Origin: Kumtagia sp963839725
Lineage (GTDB): Bacteria; Pseudomonadota; Alphaproteobacteria; Rhizobiales; Rhizobiaceae
DNA: 64,000 nucleotides
Assembly (NCBI GenBank): GCA_963839725.1
Contig: CAWIWT010000045.1
Span: forward strand, 16,215 to 80,214
Reading direction: 5' to 3'
A program made the translations under genes and the position numbers. This document shows, piece by piece, positions 1-9,945 of this stretch. Numbering within the stretch: the first letter of the stretch is position 1; each line of letters opens with the position of its first letter. Under the pieces are notes generated by a model. The model had not been told where the DNA came from. It saw only the letters and a list, made by a program, of their open reading frames with translations, and did no database searches.

Positions 1-1475
<1,475 letters not shown>

Positions 1476-1605
1476 ATCACTACCTTTTTCGGAATCCAGT
1501 GCCCTGCACGGAAGATGAACATGGCCTTTTAGCGGGCGACTTTCGGCCTGTCCACAAACCGGAACGACGCGCTTCTGCCTTTCCACGGCAGTCCCGACCC
1601 AGCAT

Positions 1606-1634
1606 AACAAAACCGCCGGCACAACGGCCGGCGG
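1606..1634 (-). terminator. Rho-independent terminator of recA
   Basis: Read on the minus strand, an 8-bp GC stem CCGCCGGC/GCCGGCGG (1613-1634) with a 6-nt loop is followed by TTTTGTT. It lies about 30 bp past the recA stop and before alaS, so it should separate the two transcripts. Confidence 0.85.
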
Positions 1635-1664
1635 AGGATATGCCCGGTGAGGAAATCCGGCAGG

Positions 1665-2747
1665 CTACATTTCGGCAGCGTCGTCGAAACCGCCATCCGA
1701 CCCGCTATCCAGCAACCGCTCGGCGAGCAGGCCGGCATTCTGGCGAAGCGCCATCTCGATCTCGCGGGCAGTTTCGGGATTGTCGCGCAGGAACAGCTTG
1801 GCATTCTCACGGCCCTGACCGAGCCGCTGTGAATTGTAGGAGAACCAGGCGCCCGACTTTTCAACCACGCCCGCCTTGACGCCGAGGTCGACAAGTTCAC
1901 CAGTCTTGGAAACACCCTCGCCATACATGATATCGAACTCGACCTGCTTGAAGGGCGGGGCCAGCTTGTTCTTCACCACCTTGACGCGGGTCTGGTTGCC
2001 GACCACCTCGTCGCGATCCTTCACCGCGCCGATGCGGCGGATGTCGAGACGAACCGACGCATAGAATTTCAGCGCATTGCCACCGGTCGTGGTTTCCGGA
2101 GAGCCGAACATGACGCCGATCTTCATCCGGATCTGGTTGATGAAGATGACCATGGTGTTGGAGCGCGAGATGCTGGCAGTCAGCTTGCGCAATGCCTGGC
2201 TCATCAGCCGTGCTTGCGCGCCGGGCAGCGAATCGCCCATCTCGCCTTCAATTTCGGCGCGCGGCGTGAGCGCGGCAACCGAATCGACTACCAGCACGTC
2301 GATCGCGCCGGAGCGGACCAGCGTGTCACAAATCTCCAACGCCTGCTCGCCGGTGTCTGGCTGCGAAATCAGCAAATTCTCCAGATCGACGCCAAGCTTG
2401 CGGGCATAGACGGGATCAAGCGCATGCTCGGCATCGACAAACGCGCAGATACCACCCTTCTTCTGAGCTTCGGCAACGGTATGCAGGGCCAGCGTCGTCT
2501 TGCCCGAGCTTTCCGGCCCGTAAATCTCGATGATGCGGCCACGCGGCAGGCCACCAACGCCAAGCGCGATATCGAGGCCGAGCGAACCGGTCGAGATGGT
2601 CGCAATCTCGACGACCTGCTCGTTTGCGCCGAGCCGCATGATCGAGCCCTTGCCGAATGCACGCTCGATCTGCGACAGCGCCGCATCCAGAGCCTTTGAT
2701 TTATCCACCGATTTGTCCTCAACGAGCCGCAATGTGTTCTGCGCCAT
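1665..2747 (-). CDS. recA: Recombinase RecA
   Basis: ATP-dependent strand-exchange protein and co-protease for LexA cleavage. The 360-residue length is normal. The Walker A motif GPESSGKTT lies at about residues 77-85, followed by the conserved EAQKKGGICAFVDAEHALDP, VDSVAALTP and NQIRMKIGVMFGSPETTTGGNALKFYASVR segments. The start chosen is MAQNTLRLVED at 2747, preceded on the minus strand by GGGGAAATGTATC, which gives a Shine-Dalgarno (SD) sequence about 8 nt upstream. A 25-codon extension to 2822 has no such site and is unlike the family. An SOS-type operator lies about 125 bp upstream of the start and a terminator follows the stop. The frame is intact. Confidence 0.98.
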   Translation of the reverse strand: MAQNTLRLVEDKSVDKSKALDAALSQIERAFGKGSIMRLGANEQVVEIATISTGSLGLDIALGVGGLPRGRIIEIYGPESSGKTTLALHTVAEAQKKGGICAFVDAEHALDPVYARKLGVDLENLLISQPDTGEQALEICDTLVRSGAIDVLVVDSVAALTPRAEIEGEMGDSLPGAQARLMSQALRKLTASISRSNTMVIFINQIRMKIGVMFGSPETTTGGNALKFYASVRLDIRRIGAVKDRDEVVGNQTRVKVVKNKLAPPFKQVEFDIMYGEGVSKTGELVDLGVKAGVVEKSGAWFSYNSQRLGQGRENAKLFLRDNPETAREIEMALRQNAGLLAERLLDSGSDGGFDDAAEM

Positions 2748-2869
2748 GATACATTTCCCCAGGTCGTCTATGAAGGCCGGCTGATCCGATATCCTTGAAT
2801 GTTTGTACCTTTTTTGTTCCATTTTTGCAAGGCGTCTATCCTATTGTTTTTACGTCAGTTATAAAATTT

Positions 2870-2884
2870 GTTCAATTTTTGTTC
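2870..2884 (-). promoter_or_regulatory. LexA (SOS) box upstream of recA
   Basis: The plus strand reads GTTC-AATTTTT-GTTC, an exact match to the alphaproteobacterial LexA direct repeat GTTC-N7-GTTC. On the minus strand it overlaps a possible -35 TTGAAC. A weaker version, GTAC-N7-GTTC, sits at 2805-2819, closer to the start codon. Confidence 0.85.
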
Positions 2885-2919
2885 CATCCCTGGGTGCGCC
2901 TGTCGCACCCCGGCACGCG

Positions 2920-3438
2920 CTAAGGTAGGCGGGCTCCACAAGCTTCCGACACTGCAGCCAGCGTGTCCCTGATTCCCGCCACGTCGAAAATCGCCTCGCC
3001 CGATCCGGAGAACACGCCGAACCGCCAGGAGATCGAGAAGCGGCGGGCGCGCGCTAGCCGCGCCACCGCCTCGCCGCCATCCGATTGCAGCGAGCGGTTC
3101 ATGTCCGCGAGCGACCATTCGTCCCGGAAGGCGCCTGCATTGTCATAGCGGATGGTGACGCTGGCGCGATCGTCCCCGGAGATCGCCCGGCGAACCGCCA
3201 CAGATTGACGCCAGACTGGATAGCGCTTCGCGTCGCAGGAAACCTTCAGCACAAGACGGTAGTCGATTGTGCGGGTGCCAGTGGTGAGCGTGTTCAGGCT
3301 GTAGAGCGTCGCGCTTGCGCTGCCATTGCCGAGAGACAGCTTCCAGCGGCCGATATCGTTGGCGAGAGCCGCGGTATAAAATTGCAAGACCGCAAAGATT
3401 GCTGCGGCTGCCGCATGCTTTTCCCGCCGGAAATCCAT
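2920..3438 (-). CDS. Small secreted protein, VasI/TagO-like (uncharacterised)
   Basis: A 172-residue protein starting at 3438, where GGGAGTGGC gives a good SD; a longer frame from 3489 lacks one. Residues 1-26 form a signal peptide (basic DFRREKH, hydrophobic AAAAAIFAVLQFYTAALA), so the mature protein is periplasmic or secreted. The body begins IGRWKLSLGNGSASATLYSLN, and the C-terminal region GSGEAIFDVAGIRDTLAAVSEACG resembles the end of VasI/TagO-type proteins, where a beta sandwich ends in FD-x-GL-x-A-x-x-x-x-x-xC. That family assignment is weak. No type VI genes lie nearby, so a role in secretion is not implied. It sits alone between recA and tig. Confidence 0.7.
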   Translation of the reverse strand: MDFRREKHAAAAAIFAVLQFYTAALANDIGRWKLSLGNGSASATLYSLNTLTTGTRTIDYRLVLKVSCDAKRYPVWRQSVAVRRAISGDDRASVTIRYDNAGAFRDEWSLADMNRSLQSDGGEAVARLARARRFSISWRFGVFSGSGEAIFDVAGIRDTLAAVSEACGARLP

Positions 3439-3519
3439 TGCCACTCCCGATCGCCACCTGCCCGCGCCCTCGCGCCGAGCTGCCGTCAAACTTCGGTGGG
3501 AATTGCGGACATGGCAACG

Positions 3520-3546
3520 AAAAAAGCCGCCCCGAGAGGCGGCTTG
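3520..3546 (-). terminator. Rho-independent terminator of tig
   Basis: On the minus strand, GCCGCC-TCTCGG-GGCGGC followed by TTTTTT, 25-50 nt past the tig stop. Confidence 0.88.
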
Positions 3547-3570
3547 ATCGTGGATAGCGTGGGAGCCGGC

Positions 3571-5031
3571 TTATTCGGCGTCCTTGGCCTTCCTTTTGGC
3601 CGGAGCCTTCTTCTTCGACTCGCCGCCCGAGGCGTCATCGCCCTCGGCCTTCTTAGCCTTCTTCGCCTTGGCGGGCTTGGCTTCATCGGCGTCGTCATCC
3701 TCGGCCATCAGCTCTTCCTTGCTCACCTTTTTGTCGGTGACGGCAATCTGGCCGAGCAGATGATCGACGACCTTTTCCTCGAAGATCGGGGCGCGCAGCG
3801 TGGTCAGTGCGGCCGGATTGTTGCGGTAGTAGTCGTAGATGCCCTGCTGCTGGTCGCCGGGGAAGCGGCGGACGAACTCGAACAGAGCGCGCTGCAGCTC
3901 TTCATCCGACACCTGCACCCCCGCCTTCTCGCCGATCTCGGCAAGCACCAGGCCAAGACGGACGCGGCGCTCGGCAAGTTTCTGATAGTCGGCGCGGGCG
4001 GCTTCCTCGGTCGTCTCTTCGTCTTCGAAGGTACGGCCTGCAGTCTCGAGGTCGCGGGTGACCTGGGTCCAGATGTTGTTGAACTCGGCTTCGACCAGCT
4101 TGGACGGCGCCTCGAATGCGTAGGACGAATCGAGCTGGTCGAGCAGCTGGCGCTTGACCTTCTGGCGGGTCATCGAGCCGAACTGGTTCTCGATCTGTCC
4201 GCGCACGATCTCGCGCAGGCGCTCGAGCGACTCCAGGCCGAGGCTCTTTGCCGTCTCGTCATTGATCTCGAGATCGCCCGGTGCCGCGACTTCGCTGACT
4301 GTAACGTCGAAAGTGGCTTCCTTGCCGGCGAGGTTGGCGGCCGAATAGTCTTCCGGGAAAGTCACGGTGACTTGCTTCTCGTCGCCTGCCTTGGCTCCGA
4401 CCAGCTGATCCTCGAAGCCCGGTATGAATTCCTTGGAGCCAAGTACGAGCGGCTGGCCATTGCCGGCACCGCCAGCGAAAGCCTCGCCGCCGATCTTGCC
4501 GGCGTAGTCGATGGTGACGCGATCGCCTAACTTCGCCTTGCCTTCCTTAGTCTCATAGCTGCGCGCGGATTCGGCAACGCGCTTGACCTGCTCCTCGATC
4601 TCCTCCTCCGGTACGTCATAAACCGGGCGGGTCACGGCGATGCTGGAAAACTCCTTGATCTCGAAGGCCGGGATGACCTCATAGGCCATCTTGAACTCAA
4701 AATCGGCGCCACCAGCGAGAATCTTTTCGGCTTCCTTCTCGTCCTCGGTCATCGTGACCTCGGGCTGCATGGCCGCTTTCTCGCCACGGTCGGCGACAAG
4801 CCGGCGCGGGGAATCCGAGAGAATCTCGTTCACGACCTCGGCCATGAAGGATTTTCCGTACATCTTGCGCATATGCTGGAGCGGCACTTTGCCGGGGCGG
4901 AAGCCGTTGATGCGGGCCTTGCCGCGAGCCTTCTCCAGCCGCTCCACCAGCCTGGATTCCAAATCGCCGGCGGGCACCTTAACGGTGATCTCGCGCTTCA
5001 AACCGGAGTTCAGTGTTTCGGTAACCTGCAT
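3571..5031 (-). CDS. tig: Trigger factor (ribosome-associated chaperone and prolyl isomerase)
   Basis: Binds near the ribosomal exit tunnel and protects nascent chains. The 486-residue protein starts MQVTETLNSGLKREI at 5031. The ribosome-binding signature GFRPGKVP is at residues 43-50. A FKBP-like domain follows (GDRVTIDYAGKIGGEAFAGG to QVTVTFPEDY), then the long helical C-terminal substrate cradle. The last ~45 residues are a low-complexity Lys/Ala/Asp tail (AKPAKAKKAKKAEGDD), common in rhizobial trigger factors. A 14-codon upstream extension to 5073 is not family-like. It has its own terminator. A 481-codon plus-strand frame across this gene is an antisense shadow. The sequence upstream (5.03-5.33 kb) leads to the distal attachment site of the tRNA-Leu element, so tig was probably next to tRNA-Leu before integration. 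Confidence 0.97.
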   Translation of the reverse strand: MQVTETLNSGLKREITVKVPAGDLESRLVERLEKARGKARINGFRPGKVPLQHMRKMYGKSFMAEVVNEILSDSPRRLVADRGEKAAMQPEVTMTEDEKEAEKILAGGADFEFKMAYEVIPAFEIKEFSSIAVTRPVYDVPEEEIEEQVKRVAESARSYETKEGKAKLGDRVTIDYAGKIGGEAFAGGAGNGQPLVLGSKEFIPGFEDQLVGAKAGDEKQVTVTFPEDYSAANLAGKEATFDVTVSEVAAPGDLEINDETAKSLGLESLERLREIVRGQIENQFGSMTRQKVKRQLLDQLDSSYAFEAPSKLVEAEFNNIWTQVTRDLETAGRTFEDEETTEEAARADYQKLAERRVRLGLVLAEIGEKAGVQVSDEELQRALFEFVRRFPGDQQQGIYDYYRNNPAALTTLRAPIFEEKVVDHLLGQIAVTDKKVSKEELMAEDDDADEAKPAKAKKAKKAEGDDASGGESKKKAPAKRKAKDAE

Positions 5032-5327
5032 AGTCAAACCTTTGTGTTCAAAACGGGTGTGGCGGCAGGCCACATCCCTGATCCTTGCTGGCGGCTGACG
5101 GCCCGTAATGGAGAAGCTTTTGCCCCGGTTTCATCCGAATCCGGGCGAGACGTCTCTACCAACGATCCAAGAATGCCGGTAAGTTCTTGTTCTTCCTAAC
5201 CTTACCGCATCCGCCAGACAGCGGACCGCTACATCCCGTCAAATTTGTGACGCCTTTTGTCACAGAGACCGGGGTTTTTCAACACACTTCGCGATTTCTG
5301 CGATTGTGCCCGACCTGGTCAATGAAA

Positions 5328-5345
5328 CTGGTGCGGATGAAGGGA
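5328..5345. repeat. Distal attachment site (18-bp copy of tRNA-Leu 3' end)
   Basis: CTGGTGCGGATGAAGGGA, identical to 13915-13932. Similarity ends right after it (ACTCT versus CTCGA), and no other tRNA parts are present, so this is an att core, not a second tRNA. Confidence 0.92.
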
Positions 5346-5391
5346 ACTCTTCTACATTTTGATTTGTAAGTTTCATTTTTGTGATGGATGG

Positions 5392-5411
5392 GGTACAAAA
5401 TAATTTGTACC
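5392..5411. repeat. Perfect palindrome near the distal att, possible integrase/excisionase arm site
   Basis: GGTACAAA-ATAA-TTTGTACC. Its right half continues as TTTGTACCACG (5404-5414), which recurs exactly at 13850-13860 near the other end of the element. Paired arm sites inside both ends are typical of tyrosine-integrase systems. Function is inferred. Confidence 0.55.
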
Positions 5412-5924
5412 ACGCTGTGTACCGGTCACAGGGCTATCGAAGCCATAGGTAGTGTGATGATGGCTTGTTTATGGCGCGGTTTTCACAGCATCTTGCGGCT
5501 ATCTTCGACGTACGACTGGAGGGCCGCCAAGGGTCCGCTTGCATCTGCTTCGTGTGGCCAAGTCGGTCCCTGTTTGCTCAAGAGTCCGCTCCGCGAACTC
5601 CTAAAGCTATGCCGCGATATCTGTTTCAAGTGTTGTGTAATAGATCTTAGTTATTGGTGGTAGTATCTTTCTTTGGTTATTGGTGTTAAGATTGGGTAGC
5701 AAGGAGGGGTGATTGTGGTAAAGTCAATAAAATTCAATGCGTTAGTGGAATTGTTCTCATAGTGGAGCTAATACGGAAGAGTAGATAATGCATGGCGGGT
5801 TTATCAAGATAATAGGCGGAACAAGGCGCAGCTTAAGAGGAAGACGACGGGCGCAAGGGCCTCATCAATGTGTGGGAGGTTGTTCATCACAGCACGGCAT
5901 CTAACAGGTCAGCCTGAGCGCTAT
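5412..5924. other. AT-rich stretch without a recognisable gene
   Basis: No frame on either strand looks like a conserved protein. A strong GGAGG lies at about 5702-5707 before a 17-codon open frame, which is too short to call. Confidence 0.5.
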
Positions 5925-6287
5925 TCAGCTAACTACTCGGTCGTAGGTGACGTGGACTGCTTCGTCTATCTGCGCTCTGGCTATCTTCAAGGCTGCGGCT
6001 TTGGCTTGGCTGAAGGTGCCTTCGTATAGGGCTGGACCACAGACAGCGACGCACTATGCAGACGCACAGGCCAGCTTATGTTGACACATGGGATAATGTG
6101 TTGGTGGTCTCGAAGATATGCCACTTACGTGGCTTGCCGGGGTGCGCACGATGGCACGATCGGTGACTTTGTATGTGATGTCATTGACGAGCTCTACTTT
6201 GAGAGGGGGTTTAGAGCGGTGGTCTATTTTTCTGTAGGACGAATTAGCGGGACATGGCTCAAGCAAATTCAATGCCTTATGGGCCAC
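5925..6287 (-). pseudogene. Decayed phage-like reading frame downstream of the Zn-finger gene
   Basis: The minus-strand frame from 6287 reads through KVELVNDITYKVTDRAIV to an amber codon at 6054. It continues in the same frame with GPALYEGTFSQAKAAALKIA, AQIDEAVHVTYDRVVS and a stop at 5925. The second part has the composition of genuine coding sequence (Ala/Lys helix). It overlaps the end of the 6269-6469 gene by 19 nt in another frame, so the two may once have been one gene joined across a frameshift. I do not recognise the family. Confidence 0.4.
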
Positions 6288-6469
6288 GAAATCGACGATT
6301 TCGGGGTAGTCTGGTACTGGGCATCGGATTTGCTTGTTTCTGGGCTGTTTCGTGTCACGCTAACTTGGGCTCTCGATGCCTTCTTGCGGCATGTGTTCGA
6401 GCAAAACTGTGCTGTCGATCTGACAGCTTGGAATGACTCGCCGCATGTGCGGCAGGGGATCGAGTTCAT
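6269..6469 (-). CDS. Small Zn-finger protein
   Basis: A 66-residue protein starting MNSIPCRTCGESF, with AAAGGAAC as SD. The N-terminal half is a clear metal-binding knuckle pair CRTCG...FCSNTCRKK (C-x2-C, 14 residues, C-x4-C with FCS), the pattern seen in small phage and plasmid proteins and at the end of HNH or DUF-type proteins. The remainder is Ser/Thr-rich and may be out of its original frame. A similar C-x2-C/FCS-x2-CR motif ends the protein at 30308-30973. The likely role is nucleic-acid binding, which is inference. Confidence 0.6.
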   Translation of the reverse strand: MNSIPCRTCGESFQAVRSTAQFCSNTCRKKASRAQVSVTRNSPETSKSDAQYQTTPKSSISWPIRH

Positions 6470-6599
6470 TGGTAGTTCGTTCCTTTCGGTGTGTGGTGTT
6501 TGGGGAGAGAAAGCCCCCAGACAGGGCTTGTGAGCTTGGGGATCATCGGAGGGTTGCCGTAAGTGGCGACTCTCGGCCCCATCTGGGGGAAAGCTGGGG

Positions 6600-7564
6600 T
6601 TATTGGTTGTTGCGGAGACCGTGCCTCATCTTGGCGCAAGCCTCAGCGTGTCGATGGAAGACCTGCCAATCACCCGTCATAGCCGCTTTGCGGAAGGCCG
6701 GGAGGTCAGCTTCGTCCACGTGTTCCATCCATTGCTGATGGGTGAGACCGTATTGCGAGAACACGTCCCGCTCCATTGTCTTCACGAAAGCAGCCGCGAC
6801 CACTTGGGCCTCAGCCTCGGTGACCTCAAAGGCTTCACTCGGTGGGTATCTCTCCGGTCTCAACGAAGGCGTCGTTGATGAACTGCTGCTGCTCGTCCGT
6901 GTGGGTCTCTCGGAAGCTGTCGAGAACGGTGTTACCCGCTTCTTGCAACTCCTCAGCGCCCATCGCTTCGAGGTCGAGGTTAGCGAGGTCACTCTCATTC
7001 TGCTTCTGCTGCTCAGTCGGTACCCGAGAGGTGGTTTCTCCCTCGGGCTTCTCTTTGACCGCTGAGCCTACCGGAAAGACTTGTAGCCGTAGTCAGCGAG
7101 GGCTTCGTCCAGAGCGTCGTAGTAAGCGTCCTCCCTAATCTCGCCCCGCAGCATCATCTCCTTGGCTTGCTGAGGGCCAAGCTGAATGCCGCCTATGGTC
7201 ACCGGGATGGTGTCCACGAGGGCCTGTGGGGCTGTGAAGTCGTGGTTGGTGAGGCTGCCCCGCTGGTTCAACTGCTCATGGGTCGTAACGCCGTCCTGAA
7301 CGGTGACCCGCTGGGCGTTGGACTGACCACGAAGGAGGTTCTGATAGAACGGATTGCTCTCCAGCGAGATCAGCCTGTAGCTGCATCAACCTGGGCTTGG
7401 AACCGGGCTTCCTCGGCGTCACGATCAGCCTTCCTTAAGTTCCATTCCATCTGCTCGATGTGGTCCCGGCGCTCGGCTGGGGTCATCTGCATAAGGCGGG
7501 CTTCCTCGGCAGTCGGCTCCGTCTGATGGGTGTCGATGTATCGACCGTCGTAGTAGTTAGACAT
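6600..7564 (-). pseudogene. Phage-like acidic helical protein, broken by three frameshifts
   Basis: Starts at 7564 with MSNYYDGRYIDTHQTEPTAEE, behind GGAAATACC as SD. The first frame ends at 7370 after FQAQVDAATG. A second frame continues without its own ATG as LISLESNPFYQNLLRGQSNA through ADYGYKSF (stop 7068). A third runs VGSAVKEKPEG, TEQQKQNESDLANLDLEAMG to EIPTE (about 6840). A fourth reads SEAFEVTEAEAQVVAAAFVK to HGLRNNQ (stop 6600). Joined, the product would be about 320 residues, acidic and Gln/Glu-rich with predicted helices, which is reminiscent of phage scaffolding proteins, but I cannot assign a family. The first 64 codons alone could still be translated. Confidence 0.55.
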
Positions 7565-7604
7565 GGTATTTCCTTTCAAAGGGGGTTGGTTGGGTGTGTC
7601 GGTC

Positions 7605-7898
7605 TCAGCTACGCCGTCCAAGGCCATAGCTGTGATCTGGTGGTGTTGTGGGTGTGGTGGTGGTGTCGGCGGTGGTGGGCTGTTGCCGCTGTAGTGGCCT
7701 CATGGACCTCTCAGCCAACCATCGGGCCACCGCTACGGGTTCAAGCTCGGGATAGCCAAAGAGCATGAAGCACCTATCAGCGATGTGAGGACTAAATTCC
7801 CCATCCCCGGTCTTGATAGTCTCGACCAAGGCAAGGGCAGTCTCTCGGCTGGGGTCGTCGCGGGTGAGCGGGTTAGCCTTCCAGTACTCGGCGACCAT
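7605..7898 (-). CDS. Hypothetical phage-like protein (97 aa)
   Basis: Starts MVAEYWKANPLTRDDPSRET. Its ATG lies inside the 3' end of the preceding frame (stop at 7873-7875), suggesting translational coupling. Residues 1-70 have normal coding composition (ADRCFMLFGYPELEPVAVARWLAERS). The tail is Thr/Pro-rich (TTADTTTTPTTPPDHS). No family is recognised. It is one of the few intact frames in the element and is followed about 40 bp on by the 7564 gene. Confidence 0.55.
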   Translation of the reverse strand: MVAEYWKANPLTRDDPSRETALALVETIKTGDGEFSPHIADRCFMLFGYPELEPVAVARWLAERSMRPLQRQQPTTADTTTTPTTPPDHSYGLGRRS

Positions 7899-8190
7899 CT
7901 CGCTTCATCCTCGGATTGAATTGGATGGGTGTCTCCCATGAGTGCCATTGGTGACTCTCGGGGCTACTCTTAGGGCGCTCTGAGCGGAACAGGTGGTCGA
8001 GGTGTTCAGCCCCGTCCATCTTGCCTCTGTAGTCGTTGGCGAAGTCTCGGTTGAAGTCCCACCTCAGCCCCGTCTCTGGACAGGTCGAGACACCAAGGCT
8101 CTGCTTGCTGGTGGTGAACGCCTCCTGCTTGGCTGTGCTCAGCTTGGACCATGCCTGTGATCGTAGTGAAGGGTGACACCAGAGCTCGCC
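7873..8190 (-). pseudogene. Phage-like protein lacking a start (about 105 codons)
   Basis: An open minus-strand frame beginning just after a TAA at 8191-8193. It reads ELWCHPSLRSQAWSKLSTAK, RWDFNRDFANDYRGKMDGAE, HLDHLFRSERPKSSPESHQW and ends RRVLEG. The composition is clearly coding, but no ATG or GTG precedes the conserved-looking part. A 31-bp tandem duplication sits exactly at the truncated 5' end and shifts the frame, which may be what inactivated it. Family unknown. Confidence 0.5.
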
Positions 8191-8226
8191 TTACGGGTGA
8201 AGGGTGACACCAGAGCCCGCCTTACG
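8166..8226. repeat. 31-bp tandem duplication
   Basis: GTGAAGGGTGACACCAGAG plus the following CTCGCCTTACG at 8166-8195 is repeated at 8197-8226 with one mismatch. The 31-bp period is not a multiple of three, so it breaks the minus-strand reading frame. Confidence 0.9.
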
Positions 8227-8868
8227 CTGCTCTCTACGCTCCTCCGCAGCCTGTAGGCTCTTCTACAATGCGGAGCTTCCTGTGCTTGAGCCTATTTTGC
8301 CGATTCTCTTTCAGTGGGCACTCTCAACGGTCTGTTCTCGGGTCTGGCCTCTGATAGGACTTGGGGCAGTCCTCAAGCATTCAGCGGAAGGCCAACCTCA
8401 AGTCGGAAGGCTTCGGCCTCTGCCTCTGCTTCGTAGCTCTTTATGGAGGGCGTGGTCATAGGGTTTCATTCCAATTGGATGATCCTTTCATTGAGTAAGT
8501 GGGATTGATGGGGGTGTGCCTTGAGGTCTTACTCTAAGGTGGAAGACATCAAAGAGGAGACACCAATCAGTCTTATCAACCGGGATCATAGCCTTCAGGT
8601 TCACTTCGGGTCTTACAGGTGATGCCTTAGGGTCCGTACCGAAGGTGTGACTGAAGGATGGCGACCTAAGGAGGGGATGAGAGAGTGTGTGTATTGTGTC
8701 TTTCACACTTAGGTCGATGAGGCTGGTCTGCCTGAGGGTGTACTCTGAGGTGAATAGAGGTGGTGTGTCTTCTCTATGTAGGGTTCGCACCAACCTATCT
8801 ATTTGATAACACACACGAAGTGACAGAATGTCGCAGTCTAATTGCCGGGTTAGGACAACAATGCTGAC
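8227..8868. other. Degenerate stretch, no gene called
   Basis: On the minus strand there are fragments that look like former coding sequence: MTTPSIKSYEAEAEAEAFRL at about 8458-8378, overlapping MLEDCPKSYQRPDPRTDR, then ENRQNRLKHRKLRIVEEP. These are separated by stops. A 108-codon frame at 8488-8814 has unusual composition and no SD and is not called. Confidence 0.4.
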
Positions 8869-8897
8869 CTATTTCTCTCGGCTCCTCATCTCCCTTA

Positions 8898-9942
8898 GAG
8901 CGGCATGAGATTTGATTGAATCGCTGGGATTCCCATTGGTCTGCAAATCTGATTTAAGATGCTGGCTGGTGTTGGAGGCTGGCATGGATGAGCAAACCTA
9001 TTCGGACGATCTTCGTGGGCGCGTTGTCAGCAGTGTGATTGAAAATGGGCTGTCGCGGCGGCAGGCGGCTGAGCGCTATGATCTTGGGATCAGCACGGTG
9101 ATCCGTTGGGTTGCGCGCTTTGAAGAGACCGGCAGCTTCAGCCCCGGCAAGATCGGCGGCTACAAGCCGCGTGTGATCTCGGGCAGGCATCGCGACTGGC
9201 TGGTGGAACGCTGCCGCGCCTCGGCCTTCACTTGCGCGGCCTGGTGGCCGAATTGGCTGGACGCGGGTTGAAGGTGGACTATCGGTCGGTATGGGCGTTC
9301 GTCCACGAGGAGAAACTGTCTTACAAGAAAAGACGCTGGTCGCGGCCGAGCGCAAACGGCTCGATGTCGCGCGTCGACGTGATCAGTGGATGAAGTATCG
9401 CGATCTGATCGACTTTCGCGCCTGATCTTCATTGACGAGACATGGACCAAGACGAATATGACGCCGCTCTTCGGCTGGGCGCTCATCGGTGAGCGGCTTC
9501 CCGGCGAGGCGCCTCACGGCCATTGGCAGACCATGACCTCGTGGCCGCACTCAGGCACGATCGTGTCGATGCGCCATGGCTTCTCGACTGTCCCATCAAC
9601 GGCGAGCGCTTCCAGCTCTATGTCGACGACGTTCTCGTCCCGACACTCAAGCCTGGTGACATCGTCGTCATGGACAACCTCGGCTCGCACAAGGGCAAGG
9701 CCGTTCGACGCTCCATACGCGCCGCTGGCGCAAGGCTCTTCTTCCTGCCCAAATACTCGCCCGACCTGAACCCCATCGAACAGCTCTTCGCCAAGATCAA
9801 GCATTGGCTCCGAGACGTCGCGCAACGCTCCGTCGAGACCGTCTGCCGCGCACTGGGCGATATCCTGCGCGACATCAGCACCGCCGAATGCTCAAACTAC
9901 TTCAGAAATGCCGGATATACCCAACCTAATCTCATCCCGCTC
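8898..9942 (+). mobile_element. IS630-family insertion sequence
   Basis: 1045 bp flanked by the duplicated target TA (8896-8897 and 9943-9944). The terminal inverted repeats begin GAGCGGCATGAGATT on the left and GAGCGGGATGAGATT on the right (inverted). TA targeting and the DDE transposase inside identify the IS630/Tc1 group. It interrupts the HTH gene. Confidence 0.9.
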
Positions 9943-9945
9943 TAG
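8984..9945 (+). pseudogene. IS630 transposase, multiple frameshifts
   Basis: Begins MDEQTYSDDLRGRVVSSVIE with an HTH segment SRRQAAERYDLGISTVIRWV. The frame shifts near 9235 (continuing GLVAELAGRGLKVDYRSVWA), again near 9400 (RLIFIDETWTKTNMTPLFGW, with the first catalytic Asp in IDETW), and again near 9525 (DLVAALRHDRVDAPWLLDCP, VVMDNLGSHKG with the second Asp, SPDLNPIEQLFAKIKHWLR with the Glu). All three DDE residues are encoded but spread over several frames, so the enzyme is dead. The stop lies at the IS end. Confidence 0.85.

Noticed and set aside
3085..4530. A 481-codon plus-strand open frame
   Set aside because: It lies antisense to tig, whose protein is full-length and motif-rich. The plus-strand translation has no family character.
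5328..5345. A second tRNA-Leu gene
   Set aside because: Only 18 nt match the tRNA 3' end; nothing else of a tRNA is present. It is the distal attachment site.
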